A DNA stretch of 64,000 nt from Bacteroidales bacterium (GCA_021371955.1 JAJFVD010000015.1:16270-80269), one strand, 5' to 3'. Shown: positions 25,403-33,739, counted from the first letter of the stretch. Made by a program: numbers and translations. Notes: generated from the letters alone by a model not told the origin.

Positions 25403-27000
25403 TCATTATCCGAGTCGTGGTACCACCCGCGGTTCCAATTCCAGTTCCGCCTGTGGTTCCTGTTCCAGTCGTCTTCATTGCCCCAGCACCAGTCCCATCC
25501 GCTGTGTATGCGCATGTTGGCATCAAAGGCAAATTTTACAGGCTCCTGAACGATAACCTTTACACTGTCCGGAATATAAAGCGCAATCGTTTTATTGGTT
25601 CCATCCCATTTGTTGGTTTTATTATACACATCGGGGTGAATTGTTAAAAGAGAATCTGTCAGCTCAAAAGCAGGCAGATTTTTTTGTGCCTTAATCATAG
25701 CCTCTCCGCTTGTATATGCAAAAGCCTGGGTTCTCAAATTGAGGGACCTTGCCTCATCGCCACTCTGTCTTACAATTCTCACTTTTGGGAAAGCCACGAA
25801 TTTCCTGTCGGCTCCGCTTTCGTCCACCCAGAAAAGAGTCATATCCGATTCGTCTCCTTCCATCATTACCTTGGTTTGAGGCATTGCTGTTGCAGAAGCA
25901 AGTTTTATATATATAGTATCGCTTTTGCTAAGCATAGGAACGTCTGAAACCTCGCGGCCCTGCTGGAAGTATGGTCTTGCAGCCTTAACCGATAGTGTTG
26001 CAGCAGCAAAACCTGAAATAATCCAAAGTATAACTATAATTAAACCAGGGCGGAATTTTGATTTTTTAAAATCAAACAGCATCTGAATACCTCCATACAG
26101 CATACCAATGAGAGGAAGAAAGAAGAATGCGAGTGCCGATATTTTAAGCCAGATAGTACTGTTGATTCCAAGTTGTACATAATCAAGAATATCCAGAGGA
26201 ATAAAGCCCTTAAATATTTCTGCTCCAAGGAACATGAAGGATAGCATAAGTATTCCCGATACCGAAAATATGATAAAGAATATCGCTATTATTTTTACAA
26301 TTACCCTGAAAAAATCATTTAATACGGGAGCTGAATTTCTCCCGGCACTTCTGATGTTTCGTCCCATATTATTCATTCCGTTTTCTACATTTCGCTGGAT
26401 ATTTGACAAATCCGGTTTTTGACCGCGCATTGCAAATTTTTGCTCCATTGTTTTAGCTTCAGGTATGGCAATCCATAAAATAATATAGACTATTGTTATA
26501 AACGAACCGCCAAAGAAGTGGAGATTTACGAAAGGAGGTATGAACAGATGGGGAATTGCCGAGAAGAACAGCAATACAAGGAAAATTATACGCACGATGG
26601 CAATGTCGATATTGAAATACGAAGCCAGCCCCGAGCATACTCCGCCAATCATTTTATGATCCGGATCCCTGTAGACTCTCTTTGGAGCCGAACTCTGCTG
26701 AGCAGATGCCGAAGAGTACGATCCGGTTGCCGAATCGGCCTCCTGATCTATATCGTCCGGTCTTCCTAAAATACCAATTACCTCTTTGACAACCGGTAAT
26801 GTAACCATTGCATCTTTGCCTGCTTTTTCAATAAAAAGCTCAGACATTCTCTCTTCGATGCCTTCGATTATTTCATTGCCGTTTTGTTTTGCCCTGTAAT
26901 GGTCGTTCAGTTCTTCCAGATAACCCTTAAGAACCAGATACCCATCCTCTTCAATTGTGAAGGCGATGTTGCCAATACTTACTTTAACAACCTTTTTCAT
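25399..27000 (-). CDS. Long PspC-domain membrane protein
   Basis: The 533-residue protein has an N-terminal segment also found in the 27355 gene, with IEEDGYLVLKGYLEELNDHY. A PspC domain follows at about 105-175 (YRDPDHKMIGGVCSGLASYF), then several further membrane segments and a long extracytoplasmic domain. The C-terminal 35 or so residues are extremely rich in Trp, Asn, Arg and His. PspC proteins sense or relieve envelope stress. The gene is last in an operon with PadR and a shorter PspC protein, and starts 4 bases after the PadR gene. Its end overlaps convergent kbl by 4 bases. Confidence 0.88.
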   Translation of the reverse strand: MKKVVKVSIGNIAFTIEEDGYLVLKGYLEELNDHYRAKQNGNEIIEGIEERMSELFIEKAGKDAMVTLPVVKEVIGILGRPDDIDQEADSATGSYSSASAQQSSAPKRVYRDPDHKMIGGVCSGLASYFNIDIAIVRIIFLVLLFFSAIPHLFIPPFVNLHFFGGSFITIVYIILWIAIPEAKTMEQKFAMRGQKPDLSNIQRNVENGMNNMGRNIRSAGRNSAPVLNDFFRVIVKIIAIFFIIFSVSGILMLSFMFLGAEIFKGFIPLDILDYVQLGINSTIWLKISALAFFFLPLIGMLYGGIQMLFDFKKSKFRPGLIIVILWIISGFAAATLSVKAARPYFQQGREVSDVPMLSKSDTIYIKLASATAMPQTKVMMEGDESDMTLFWVDESGADRKFVAFPKVRIVRQSGDEARSLNLRTQAFAYTSGEAMIKAQKNLPAFELTDSLLTIHPDVYNKTNKWDGTNKTIALYIPDSVKVIVQEPVKFAFDANMRIHSGWDWCWGNEDDWNRNHRRNWNWNRGWYHDSDND

Positions 27001-27004
27001 ATTA

Positions 27005-27346
27005 TTATAACTTATTATTTCTAATCAGATCGATTGTTTGTACAAGCTCTTTCCAGGCACTGTCCATTTCGGCAAGCAGTTCCTTTCCTTTGTCTGTAAT
27101 TGAATAGTACTTTCTTGGCGGCCCCTGTGGAGACTCCTCCCAGCGGTAGCTCAAGAGACCCTGGTTTTTCTGTCTGGTTAAAAGGGGATAAAGTGTACCC
27201 TCGACCACTATCATTTTTGCATTCTTCAACTCCTCAATGAGGGAAGAAGCGTATGCGTCGTTGTTGTTGAGTATGCTCAGTATGCAATACTCAAGAACAC
27301 CCTTGCGCATTTGTGATTTTACATTATCTGTATTAATATCTGTCAT
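27005..27346 (-). CDS. PadR-family transcriptional regulator
   Basis: The 113-residue winged-helix protein has EYCILSILNNNDAYASSLIEEL, the recognition region EGTLYPLLTRQKNQGLLS, and the wing PPRKYYSITDKGKELL. PadR proteins usually repress their own operon. The gene is sandwiched 8 bases after one PspC gene and 4 bases before another. A 16-bp perfect palindrome over the operon promoter (27977-27992) is a candidate binding site. The effector is unknown. Confidence 0.92.
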   Translation of the reverse strand: MTDINTDNVKSQMRKGVLEYCILSILNNNDAYASSLIEELKNAKMIVVEGTLYPLLTRQKNQGLLSYRWEESPQGPPRKYYSITDKGKELLAEMDSAWKELVQTIDLIRNNKL

Positions 27347-27354
27347 GGCTGTTT

Positions 27355-27930
27355 CTATTTAATCGTTGAAAACTTCCTGAGGTTCTCTGCTGTTACCGGA
27401 ATACCTCTCATTTCGCATTTTTGTGCTGCAGTATATGCAGCAGGGGCTATAATCCAGAATATGATATATGCCCAAAAACCAATACCTCCCATAAATAATG
27501 TAAGTATAAATATTATTCTCATTAAAGTAACGTCCAGATTGAGGTAGAGTGCAAACCCGCTGCAAACGCCCCCGATTATTTTATTATCCGGATCTCTGAA
27601 AAGTTTCTTAGCAAGAGGTTGCGTATTTGCCTCTGCAGATGCTGCCCCGGCCGAAGTGAAGTTTTCGTCCATTGTTCCGCCGTCCGGCATTCCCAATTGT
27701 GAAATGATTTTGTTTACAATTGTAATATTAACCACATCGCCCCTGCTGCCAAGAGCTTCCGTGAATAGCTCGGCGATTCTCTGTTCGAGATCGTCCATAA
27801 TGTCTCCGGTTTCGAAACCGAGACCGGTTTTCTCCCTGAACCTTACCAGGTACTGATCCAGTTTTTGATAGGCATCTTCATCAATTACGAATGTTCTTCC
27901 GCCTATACCTACATTTACAACTTTTTTCAT
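27355..27930 (-). CDS. Short PspC-domain protein, first gene of the PadR operon
   Basis: The 191-residue protein has the shared N-terminal segment (FVIDEDAYQKLDQYLVRF, comparable with the long paralogue) and then a PspC domain: FRDPDNKIIGGVCSGFALYL and two membrane spans (ILTLFMGGIGFWAYIIFWII). It has no long extracytoplasmic tail. The two PspC proteins and PadR form a compact unit likely to act in envelope-stress response. Confidence 0.88.
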   Translation of the reverse strand: MKKVVNVGIGGRTFVIDEDAYQKLDQYLVRFREKTGLGFETGDIMDDLEQRIAELFTEALGSRGDVVNITIVNKIISQLGMPDGGTMDENFTSAGAASAEANTQPLAKKLFRDPDNKIIGGVCSGFALYLNLDVTLMRIIFILTLFMGGIGFWAYIIFWIIAPAAYTAAQKCEMRGIPVTAENLRKFSTIK

Positions 27931-27967
27931 TTTAAAAATACTTAATATTGTTTAGAATTTGGTATTG

Positions 27968-27992
27968 CAAATATATGTATAAATATTTATAC
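27968..27992 (-). promoter_or_regulatory. Promoter (-7 TATATTTG) overlaid by a 16-bp palindrome
   Basis: On the minus strand TATATTTG (27975-27968) matches the -7 consensus, 38 bases before the ATG at 27930. Immediately upstream, 27977-27992 reads GTATAAATATTTATAC, a perfect palindrome in the -15 to -30 region. This is a position from which a bound regulator would block the promoter, and PadR from the same operon is the obvious candidate. Confidence 0.55.
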
Positions 27993-28022
27993 CTTGTATC
28001 ACATAGTAGTAAATATTTTCAC

Positions 28023-28052
28023 AAAAAAAGCCCGTTACTTTCGTAACGAGCT
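28023..28052 (-). terminator. Intrinsic terminator after secG
   Basis: On the minus strand a 10-bp stem (AGCTCGTTAC with GTAACGGGCT, one U-G pair) and a GAAA loop are followed by seven T. It lies 26 bases past the secG stop and closes the sigma-54-regulator/lptE/secG unit. Confidence 0.85.
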
Positions 28053-28077
28053 GATATATTGCTAAATAATTTTTAAA

Positions 28078-28515
28078 TTATTTTTTTGTTTCTTGTTTGG
28101 AAGTTACCGGAGCGGCCTGCTGAGGTGTTGTTTTTGCCCCTTGTTGAGTTGTTGTCTGGGCAGGAGCCGGAGTTGTCTGAGCAGGAGCGGCTGTAGTTTG
28201 AGCAGGAGTTGTGGTTGGAAATTCCGGTTGTCCCTGAACAGGTGCAGTCTTTTCAATCCTTTCCTGAATAGAATTTTGTTTCATAGTGTTGCCAGTAGAA
28301 ACAAAAGATGTTGCCAAAACGCAAAGAACAATTATTGTTATGGCCAGAGTCCATGTAGCCTTTTCAAGGAAGTCAGCTGTCTGACGAACGCCGAAAGTCT
28401 GATTGCCGGATGCGAAGTTAGCAGCGAGTCCGCCACCCTTCGAATTTTGCACTAATACTACTATTGTCAGTAAAATACTTGCAATTACAATGAGAATGGA
28501 TATTGCGATATACAT
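28078..28515 (-). CDS. secG: Preprotein translocase subunit SecG with low-complexity tail
   Basis: The 145-residue protein has two transmembrane segments (about 2-22 and 52-72). Between them is the SecG loop VLVQNSKGGGLAANFASGNQTFGVRQTADFLEK, written here only as a location (residues 21-53). It is the SecYEG accessory subunit. From about residue 98 a Pro/Ala/Gln/Thr tail with repeated PAQTT units extends to the C-terminus, making it longer than a minimal SecG. The gene is 5 bases downstream of a TPR gene and last before the terminator. Confidence 0.92.
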   Translation of the reverse strand: MYIAISILIVIASILLTIVVLVQNSKGGGLAANFASGNQTFGVRQTADFLEKATWTLAITIIVLCVLATSFVSTGNTMKQNSIQERIEKTAPVQGQPEFPTTTPAQTTAAPAQTTPAPAQTTTQQGAKTTPQQAAPVTSKQETKK

Positions 28516-28520
28516 ATTAA

Positions 28521-29270
28521 TTATGTGTTGTGTTTGGTCTTTAACTCTTTAACAAGGGTCGCAAAGTAAGCACTTTTTTCCGGATATAACAAAATAAGTT
28601 TTGCATAAACATCTAATGCTCTTTTGTAAAACCCTTGACTGGTATATATTTTAGCAAGCGTTTCGGTATAAAAGCCCGAATCGTCAAAAAGTTCCGATGC
28701 ATCTATTTCTGCCGGATCAAACGTCACCGGACACTCTCTTGATGTTATTGAAGCGCGGAGGAGGGATGGCTTTTCTACAATAAATCTGTCCAGCGGCATC
28801 TCACTGTCCAGTTCAATTGTCTCAAAATCATTTCTGGAGAAATAATCTCCACCTGCAATTATTACTTTGTGCGGCTGCTCTTTCGAGTCATCAATGTCAA
28901 AAATAAATTCAAAGTCGTTTTCATCTGCAACTGAAAAACTCTCCGCATCATCTTTTGCGGGAGAATCCTGTAAATCATCAATGCGATTTAATTCATCTGA
29001 TGGTTTTTCATCAATTTGCAGGTTATCGTCTTCTTCCCGAAAGGCAACTCCTCTCTCAAATTTAAAGACACTCTTTTTGGGTACAGCAGGAAATGCAATG
29101 TCGTAGAGCCTGCTGCGGGAATAGAGATATGCAGCGGCCTTATTAAGGTATGCATCCCTCTGCTCTTCTCCCAGCTCCGAAAGCCCTTTGAAAAGTTCAA
29201 GGTGCGCATGAGAGTACCATGGATACTTCTCAATTGTCTGTTCTATTGCTGAAAGGTCAATGTCTTTCAT
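28521..29270 (-). CDS. Unknown protein with C-terminal TPR-like helices
   Basis: The 249-residue protein has an N-terminal helical region with IEKYPWYSHAHLELFKGL. A long acidic middle follows (many Asp, Glu and Ser), and then a TPR-like pair at the end (LAKIYTSQGFYKRALDVYAKL). No signal peptide is present, so it is likely cytoplasmic. It sits one base after lptE and 5 bases before secG, an arrangement common in Bacteroidales, but its role is not known. Confidence 0.75.
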   Translation of the reverse strand: MKDIDLSAIEQTIEKYPWYSHAHLELFKGLSELGEEQRDAYLNKAAAYLYSRSRLYDIAFPAVPKKSVFKFERGVAFREEDDNLQIDEKPSDELNRIDDLQDSPAKDDAESFSVADENDFEFIFDIDDSKEQPHKVIIAGGDYFSRNDFETIELDSEMPLDRFIVEKPSLLRASITSRECPVTFDPAEIDASELFDDSGFYTETLAKIYTSQGFYKRALDVYAKLILLYPEKSAYFATLVKELKTKHNT

Positions 29271-29271
29271 T

Positions 29272-29772
29272 TTACCAGTTTGCTACGGTTGCATTAAAAA
29301 TAGACTCTGTCATTTTTTCAATTATAGAATCAATCAGACCTGCCTCAACCTGATCCAGAGTTGAAGTAGACGGATAATCTTCATATTCGGCAAAGGAGCG
29401 TTCAAAATCCTCTTTGGGATATTTTTTGTTTGTAAACCTTATCTTGACTGTTACAGTCAGCCGGTTTATCGAAGCTACTTCATTTGCTGTTACGGCAAGG
29501 GACGTTGTTTCGTACGAAGTAATCTCGCCTTCGACAATAAGGTCTCCGTCGTTGGGCTCAACCGAAAGCTTTGTGAGTTTTCTGTATTTGTCTTTGATGG
29601 CCTCCGTAAGCTGATTGCTTAGTGCCGGATTTATCCTCATGGCCTTGTTATCTATCTTTGCAACCATTACAGATTTCACGTCTTCCTTTATTGAGGTGCC
29701 GGAAAACGTGTATGAAACCTTGCAGGAGTTAAGAACAAGAGCTGCAAACAGTAAAAGTATTATATTTCTCAT
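29272..29772 (-). CDS. lptE: LPS-assembly lipoprotein LptE
   Basis: The 166-residue lipoprotein has Cys17 as lipid site (ALVLNSCKVSYTFSG). The body matches the Bacteroidota LptE family: IKEDVKSVMVAKIDN, ALSNQLTEAIKDKY, and GDLIVEGEITSYETT. LptE partners LptD in the outer membrane to insert lipopolysaccharide. Its first codon overlaps the end of the sigma-54 regulator gene by 4 bases, indicating translational coupling. Confidence 0.85.
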   Translation of the reverse strand: MRNIILLLFAALVLNSCKVSYTFSGTSIKEDVKSVMVAKIDNKAMRINPALSNQLTEAIKDKYRKLTKLSVEPNDGDLIVEGEITSYETTSLAVTANEVASINRLTVTVKIRFTNKKYPKEDFERSFAEYEDYPSTSTLDQVEAGLIDSIIEKMTESIFNATVANW

Positions 29773-30971
29773 AAATCCAAATTGAGATCCTTGATTTTCC
29801 GGTAGAGAGTACGTTCGGAGATTCCAAGCTCCGCGGCAGCAAGCTTCCGCTTTCCTCCGTGTTTCTCTAGGGCCTTTTTTATTAATTCTGCACTCACATC
29901 CTGTATTGACAGGGAGATATCCTGGTCTTCCGTTTCTGTTCCCTCTACTGCCGAATCCTCCTCATAATCCACAACAGCTGCGCTATCAGAAATATTCCTG
30001 TTTATCTCACGGCCGGGTGCAAAACGAGGTGTTGCAACCGGGGCTGTTTCTCCTGTGTCCTTCTTTGCTAGACCGGATTTAAGCTCTTCCACTTCGTGTC
30101 TGAGCTGATAAAGAATTTTAAAGATTATATCTCTGTCCGTAAGATAGTCCGTACCATGACCCTCTGTCTTTACAGGAAGGTATTCCGGACCGTCCGCAGG
30201 CAGATACTTTTTAATAACCTCTGCACTAATTTCTCTGTTGTGTTCAATAACGGAAATTTGCTCTGCAAGACTCTTAAGCTGGCGGATATTGCCCGGCCAC
30301 CTGTATGCTTCAAGTAATATCCTGGCCTGTTCGTTTAGCTTTATTGAAGGCATCTTGTACCTCTCGGCAAAGTCGGAGGCAAATTTTCTGAAAAGCGTAT
30401 GTATGTCTTCTCTTCTCTCCCTTAGCGAAGGTATTGTAATTGGAACGGTATTAAGCCTGTAGTATAAGTCTTCCCGGAATTTCCCGAGTTCTATTGCTTT
30501 CAGAAGGTTTTTATTTGTTGCGGCAACTACCCTCACATCTGTCTTTTCCACTTTTGACGAGCCCACCTTAATGAACTCGCCGGTTTGAATAACCCTAAGC
30601 AACCTCACCTGAGTAGACAAAGGAAGTTCCGCAACTTCGTCAAGGAAGAGCGTACCTTCATTTGCAACCTCAAAATAGCCTTTTCTTGTTTCAACCGCAC
30701 CGGTAAATGCACCTTTTTCGTGCCCGAACAGTTCGGAATCTATCGTTCCTTCCGGGATTGCGCCACAGTTTACTGCAATATATTTTTTGTGTTTTCTTGG
30801 ACTGTTGGTGTGGATTATCTGAGGAATAACCTCTTTTCCCACACCGCTCTCCCCGGTTATAAGAACAGAAAGATCCGTTCCGGCAACCTGAACGGCGATC
30901 TCAAGGGCCCTGTCAAGAGACGGGTTAACCCCTATGATATCGAACCTCTGTTTTAATATTCTCAAATCCAT
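29769..30971 (-). CDS. Sigma-54-dependent Fis-type activator without sensor domain
   Basis: From the ATG at 30969-30971 the protein has 400 residues. It has the AAA+ core with Walker A TGESGVGKE, the sigma-54-contacting GAFTGA loop and FLDEVAELP (Walker B). A C-terminal Fis helix-turn-helix (LAAAELGISERTLYRKIKDL) completes it. There is no N-terminal receiver or PAS domain, so activity is presumably set by expression or an unseen partner. An upstream ATG at 30989 adds six residues with no support. It leads the lptE/secG cluster, a conserved Bacteroidales order. Confidence 0.92.
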   Translation of the reverse strand: MDLRILKQRFDIIGVNPSLDRALEIAVQVAGTDLSVLITGESGVGKEVIPQIIHTNSPRKHKKYIAVNCGAIPEGTIDSELFGHEKGAFTGAVETRKGYFEVANEGTLFLDEVAELPLSTQVRLLRVIQTGEFIKVGSSKVEKTDVRVVAATNKNLLKAIELGKFREDLYYRLNTVPITIPSLRERREDIHTLFRKFASDFAERYKMPSIKLNEQARILLEAYRWPGNIRQLKSLAEQISVIEHNREISAEVIKKYLPADGPEYLPVKTEGHGTDYLTDRDIIFKILYQLRHEVEELKSGLAKKDTGETAPVATPRFAPGREINRNISDSAAVVDYEEDSAVEGTETEDQDISLSIQDVSAELIKKALEKHGGKRKLAAAELGISERTLYRKIKDLNLDL

Positions 30972-30997
30972 AAGTGCAAAAATAGACAAAATATAAT

Positions 30998-31005
30998 TAT
31001 CTTTG
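30998..31005 (+). promoter_or_regulatory. Candidate -7 box TATCTTTG for the OmpA-like/TPR lipoprotein
   Basis: TATCTTTG lies 39 bases before the ATG at 31045 and matches TAnnTTTG. The -33 region is not clear. Confidence 0.45.
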
Positions 31006-31044
31006 TTGATTCCGAAATGAATTTAATAACAAAACAGATCAATA

Positions 31045-32697
31045 ATGAAAAAGAACTTTTTTAAACTTTTTTCTCTTGCTGTATTGGGTTTTGCAATGGT
31101 TTCCTGCAGTAACCCGTCTAAAATGGCAAAAGAAGCTATGCTCATCGGCGTAGATGGCAACCCAAAAGTACTGGAGGTTGTAGCTGACGAAATTACAGCA
31201 TCTTACTCAATTACTTTCCCCGAGGGTTATTTTCATCCAAAGGCAATCCTGGAAGTTGTTCCCGTACTGGTATATGAAGGTGGAGAACAAGCTGCCCCTA
31301 CATTTAAACTTCAGGGAGAAAAGGTTACTGACAACTTTACCGTTATCCCTGCAATGGGCGGCAAAGCCAGCAACACAATTAAATTTGCCTATGTTCCCGG
31401 AATGGAAAAATCGCGTCTTGAGCTTAGAATTTCTGTATGGAATAAGCTTAAAAAGATTGACTTCCCTGCACCATTTAAGGTAGCCGACGGAGCTAACATT
31501 ACATACAAGCTCGTACATCAGACAGGCCTTACCGCTCTTGCAACCGATAATTACAAGAAGGTTCTTACAGAAAAGAAAGAGACACAAATTCTTTATAAGA
31601 TAAACAGCTCGGATGTTCGTACAAAAGAGCTCAGCAAACAAGAGATTAAAGATTTCGAAAAATTCCTTGCCGACATCAAAAAAGACGAGAAGAGAGAAAT
31701 CACAAATACTCAAATTGTAGCTTATGCATCTCCGGATGGTCCCGAAACTCTCAACAACAAGCTTTCGGATAAAAGAAGTGAAAGTGCTAAAAAAGCATTT
31801 GACAAAATGACTAAAAACAATCCTGTTGACGGAACCGTAGATGTTAAAACAGTAGCCGAAGACTGGGAAGGTTTCCAGGAGCTGGTTGCCGGATCTTCAA
31901 TTCAGGACAAGGAGCTTATTCTCCGTGTACTTTCTATGTATAGTGACCCTATCGTTCGTGAAAGGGAAATCAAAAATATGTCTAAGGTATTTAAAACCCT
32001 TTCGGACAAAATCCTTCCTGAACTTCGCAGAGCCAGGTTCATTGCCAATATCGATTACACAAACTTCAACGATCAGGAACTTGTTGAGCTTACAAAATCA
32101 AATATCGAGATAATGGATATTGAGTCTCTTCTTTATGCCGCAACTCTTGTAAACGATTTCGATTCAAAAGTTAAGATTTACACAAAAGCAGGCGAGAAAT
32201 TCAATTGCGACCGTGCCTACAATAATCTTACTGCAACATATCTTGAAAACGGCAAGCTTGCCGAAGCAAAGGCTTCTATTGCAAAGGTTACCAACAAAAC
32301 AAGCAAATTCTATTATAACAATGCCGGTGTAATTGCTCTTCGCGAGAAGAACTACAAACTGGCAGGCGATATGTTTGCAAAATCGGATCTGCAAGTTGCC
32401 AGGCAAAACTCTGCTATTCTTGACATCCTTAACGGACGTTATAATGACGCAGTTGCAAAACTTGCCGGAACAGGCGACTCAAACGAAGGTCTTGCATACA
32501 TCCTTACAAACAAGTTAGACAAAGCGCTTCCGCTTATAACTCACGACTGCCCTCACGGAGCATATATGAGAGCAATCATTGCCGCCCGCCAGGGTAACAT
32601 GAGCGAAGTTGCAAAACAACTTAAGAGAGTTTACGATAGCGAAGCTCTTAAAACCCGTTCTGAGAAGGATATCGAATTTGCAAAATTCAGAGAATAA
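31045..32697 (+). CDS. OmpA-like/TPR lipoprotein
   Basis: The 550-residue protein has a lipoprotein signal with Cys21 (GFAMVSCSNPSK). A beta-rich N-terminal region follows, then an OmpA-like segment at about 215-260 (IVAYASPDGPETLNNKLSDKR) that in this family binds peptidoglycan. The C-terminus has TPR-like helices (AYNNLTATYLENGKLAEAKA). It is probably anchored in the outer membrane and tied to the cell wall. The exact role is unknown. It stands alone with its own promoter and strong terminator. Confidence 0.8.
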   Translation: MKKNFFKLFSLAVLGFAMVSCSNPSKMAKEAMLIGVDGNPKVLEVVADEITASYSITFPEGYFHPKAILEVVPVLVYEGGEQAAPTFKLQGEKVTDNFTVIPAMGGKASNTIKFAYVPGMEKSRLELRISVWNKLKKIDFPAPFKVADGANITYKLVHQTGLTALATDNYKKVLTEKKETQILYKINSSDVRTKELSKQEIKDFEKFLADIKKDEKREITNTQIVAYASPDGPETLNNKLSDKRSESAKKAFDKMTKNNPVDGTVDVKTVAEDWEGFQELVAGSSIQDKELILRVLSMYSDPIVREREIKNMSKVFKTLSDKILPELRRARFIANIDYTNFNDQELVELTKSNIEIMDIESLLYAATLVNDFDSKVKIYTKAGEKFNCDRAYNNLTATYLENGKLAEAKASIAKVTNKTSKFYYNNAGVIALREKNYKLAGDMFAKSDLQVARQNSAILDILNGRYNDAVAKLAGTGDSNEGLAYILTNKLDKALPLITHDCPHGAYMRAIIAARQGNMSEVAKQLKRVYDSEALKTRSEKDIEFAKFRE

Positions 32698-32716
32698 CAT
32701 CTGAACCTATAATCTT

Positions 32717-32756
32717 AAGAGGCCGGCTAAAATGATTTTAGCCGGCCTCTTTTTTC
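32717..32756 (+). terminator. Strong intrinsic terminator after the OmpA-like/TPR gene
   Basis: Two perfect 16-base arms (32718-32733 and 32735-32750, AGAGGCCGGCTAAAAT and its complement) are followed by TTTTTT. It starts 20 bases past the stop codon. Confidence 0.92.
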
Positions 32757-32808
32757 GTCCCGTTGGAGAGCTTGTTTCCCTGGAGGTCTAACACATATGA
32801 TATCAAGC

Positions 32809-32855
32809 AGTTACTCAGAACAAAGAGACATAATGTCTCTTTGTTCTGAGTAACT
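32809..32855. repeat. Dispersed hairpin repeat, copy 1
   Basis: Two perfect 23-base arms flank a single central base. The tip half reads AGAACAAAGAGACAT-a-ATGTCTCTTTGTTCT when split at the centre. The 5' flank ATCAAGCAGTTACTCAGAAC matches the flank of copy 5 (TCAAGCTGTTGCTAAAAAC on the minus strand). It lies 54 bases beyond a separate strong terminator, has no T-run, and is therefore unlikely to be one itself. Confidence 0.8.
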
Positions 32856-32887
32856 ATTAGATTATTTGTGACTTAAGTTAGTAAATT

Positions 32888-33050
32888 CCGCCGCTCCGTC
32901 CTGAAACAGGATGACTAAAATCGTAGCCCGCATTGGCAAATTATCTCTTCCCAGTGGAGACAAGTTAGGTGCTCCTGCGTCGCAGGTCTACGCCTTCGGC
33001 GGGAATTCCTGCTAGTTCCGCATGTTGTATGTCCTAAGGCGGATCAAAAC
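32888..33050 (+). repeat. Dispersed block A, copy 1 (plus orientation)
   Basis: This segment shares long blocks with the minus strand of 54796-54947: CCTGAAACAGG, TAGGTGCTCCT, GTCGCAGGTC, ACGCC and GGCGG. Internal indels and substitutions lie between the blocks. Read as protein it is broken by stops and shifts, while copy 2 is open. It is the main content of the 495-base gene-free stretch 32698-33192, together with hairpin copy 1 and the promoter of the next gene. Confidence 0.75.
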
Positions 33051-33138
33051 ATTCTCTTATAATCTAGATTGATTGCCCGTAAATAGATTGTATTCTTTCT
33101 GCGTTTTGTATGCAAATTACTGAATTTAAGTTAATGGT

Positions 33139-33169
33139 TTTGAAATCAGAATTATATGTGATAACTTTA
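33139..33169 (+). promoter_or_regulatory. Promoter TTTG-N19-TAACTTTA for the small membrane protein
   Basis: TTTG at 33139-33142, a 19-base spacer and TAACTTTA at 33162-33169 match the Bacteroidota -33/-7 elements except the last base. The predicted start is about 17 bases before the ATG at 33193. Confidence 0.6.
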
Positions 33170-33192
33170 CTTACTCCAAAAAATAAAATGCT

Positions 33193-33555
33193 ATGATTGC
33201 TTTTCTTATAATTCTTATATACTTTGCCATTGAATATTTGGCAATTCGTAATATAAAAATGGAGAATAACTCCGATTTCCCAAAACATATTGCTACGTCT
33301 TTATTTTTTATAACATGGCCATGGTGGCTCTTTTTTGTAAGTGCTACTTATAGCGGTAACAGAAGGAGAATCTTTTATTCGTCTCTTATTGGTATAATCC
33401 ACAGTTTATCGCAAACAATAGTACTTATCCTTTGCTGGAATTCGGAAGTTTTTCCGCTTGGAGAAGTGCTTGCAATCCCTGGGGCGATAGCACTTCTACT
33501 CTCTGTCTTATATTTCTTCTGGAATAAGAGAGAGATTCGGAGGTCAAATATTTAA
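33193..33555 (+). CDS. Small unknown membrane protein inside repeat island
   Basis: The 120-residue product has three or four hydrophobic segments, at about residues 2-18, 30-50, 60-80 and 88-108. A basic loop NRRRIFYSS lies between the second and third, and the C-terminus is basic (WNKREIRRSN). No family was recognised. It has a well-placed promoter just upstream and is enclosed by repeats on both sides (hairpin 1 and block A before, hairpins 2 and 3 and block B after), so it looks like passenger content of the island. A minus-strand open frame over its 5' end is discounted. Confidence 0.6.
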   Translation: MIAFLIILIYFAIEYLAIRNIKMENNSDFPKHIATSLFFITWPWWLFFVSATYSGNRRRIFYSSLIGIIHSLSQTIVLILCWNSEVFPLGEVLAIPGAIALLLSVLYFFWNKREIRRSNI

Positions 33556-33566
33556 ATGTTCTATCC

Positions 33567-33627
33567 ATAAACATATTGCTAAGAACAAAAAGAAATACAA
33601 TCTTTTTGTTCTTAGCAATATGTTTAT
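33567..33627. repeat. Dispersed hairpin repeat, copy 2
   Basis: Two perfect 27-base arms (33567-33593 and 33601-33627) flank a 7-base loop AATACAA. The core GCTAAGAACAAAAAGA is the family motif. It begins 12 bases after the stop of the small membrane protein and could also act as its 3' stem, although no T-run follows. Confidence 0.8.
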
Positions 33628-33650
33628 TACGAATTTGTTAATCGAATAAT

Positions 33651-33739
33651 TTTAGCCGAAAGGTTTGCTGGCCGCATGGTTCATAAATCGCGGCGCAGCC
33701 GCACCATATCTTTTTAATTATAACATTGTGAGGTATCTG
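33651..33739 (+). repeat. 3' fragment of dispersed block A (copy 3)
   Basis: The minus strand of the copy at 54796 continues GGCGGAAAAGATTTGCTGG and ends in TTAATTATCACATTGTC. This segment has GCCGAAAGGTTTGCTGG and ends in TTAATTATAACATTGTG before hairpin copy 3. Only the last third of block A is present. It forms part of the 419-base gene-free stretch 33556-33974, otherwise filled by hairpins 2 and 3 and palindrome B. Confidence 0.6.

Noticed and set aside
32809..32855. Hairpin copy 1 as the terminator of the OmpA-like/TPR gene
   Set aside because: A stronger terminator with a T-run lies upstream at 32717-32756, and this hairpin has no T-run.
33064..33288. Minus-strand 74-codon open frame over the start of the small membrane protein
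   Set aside because: No promoter, no signal, and it conflicts with a plus-strand gene that has a good promoter.
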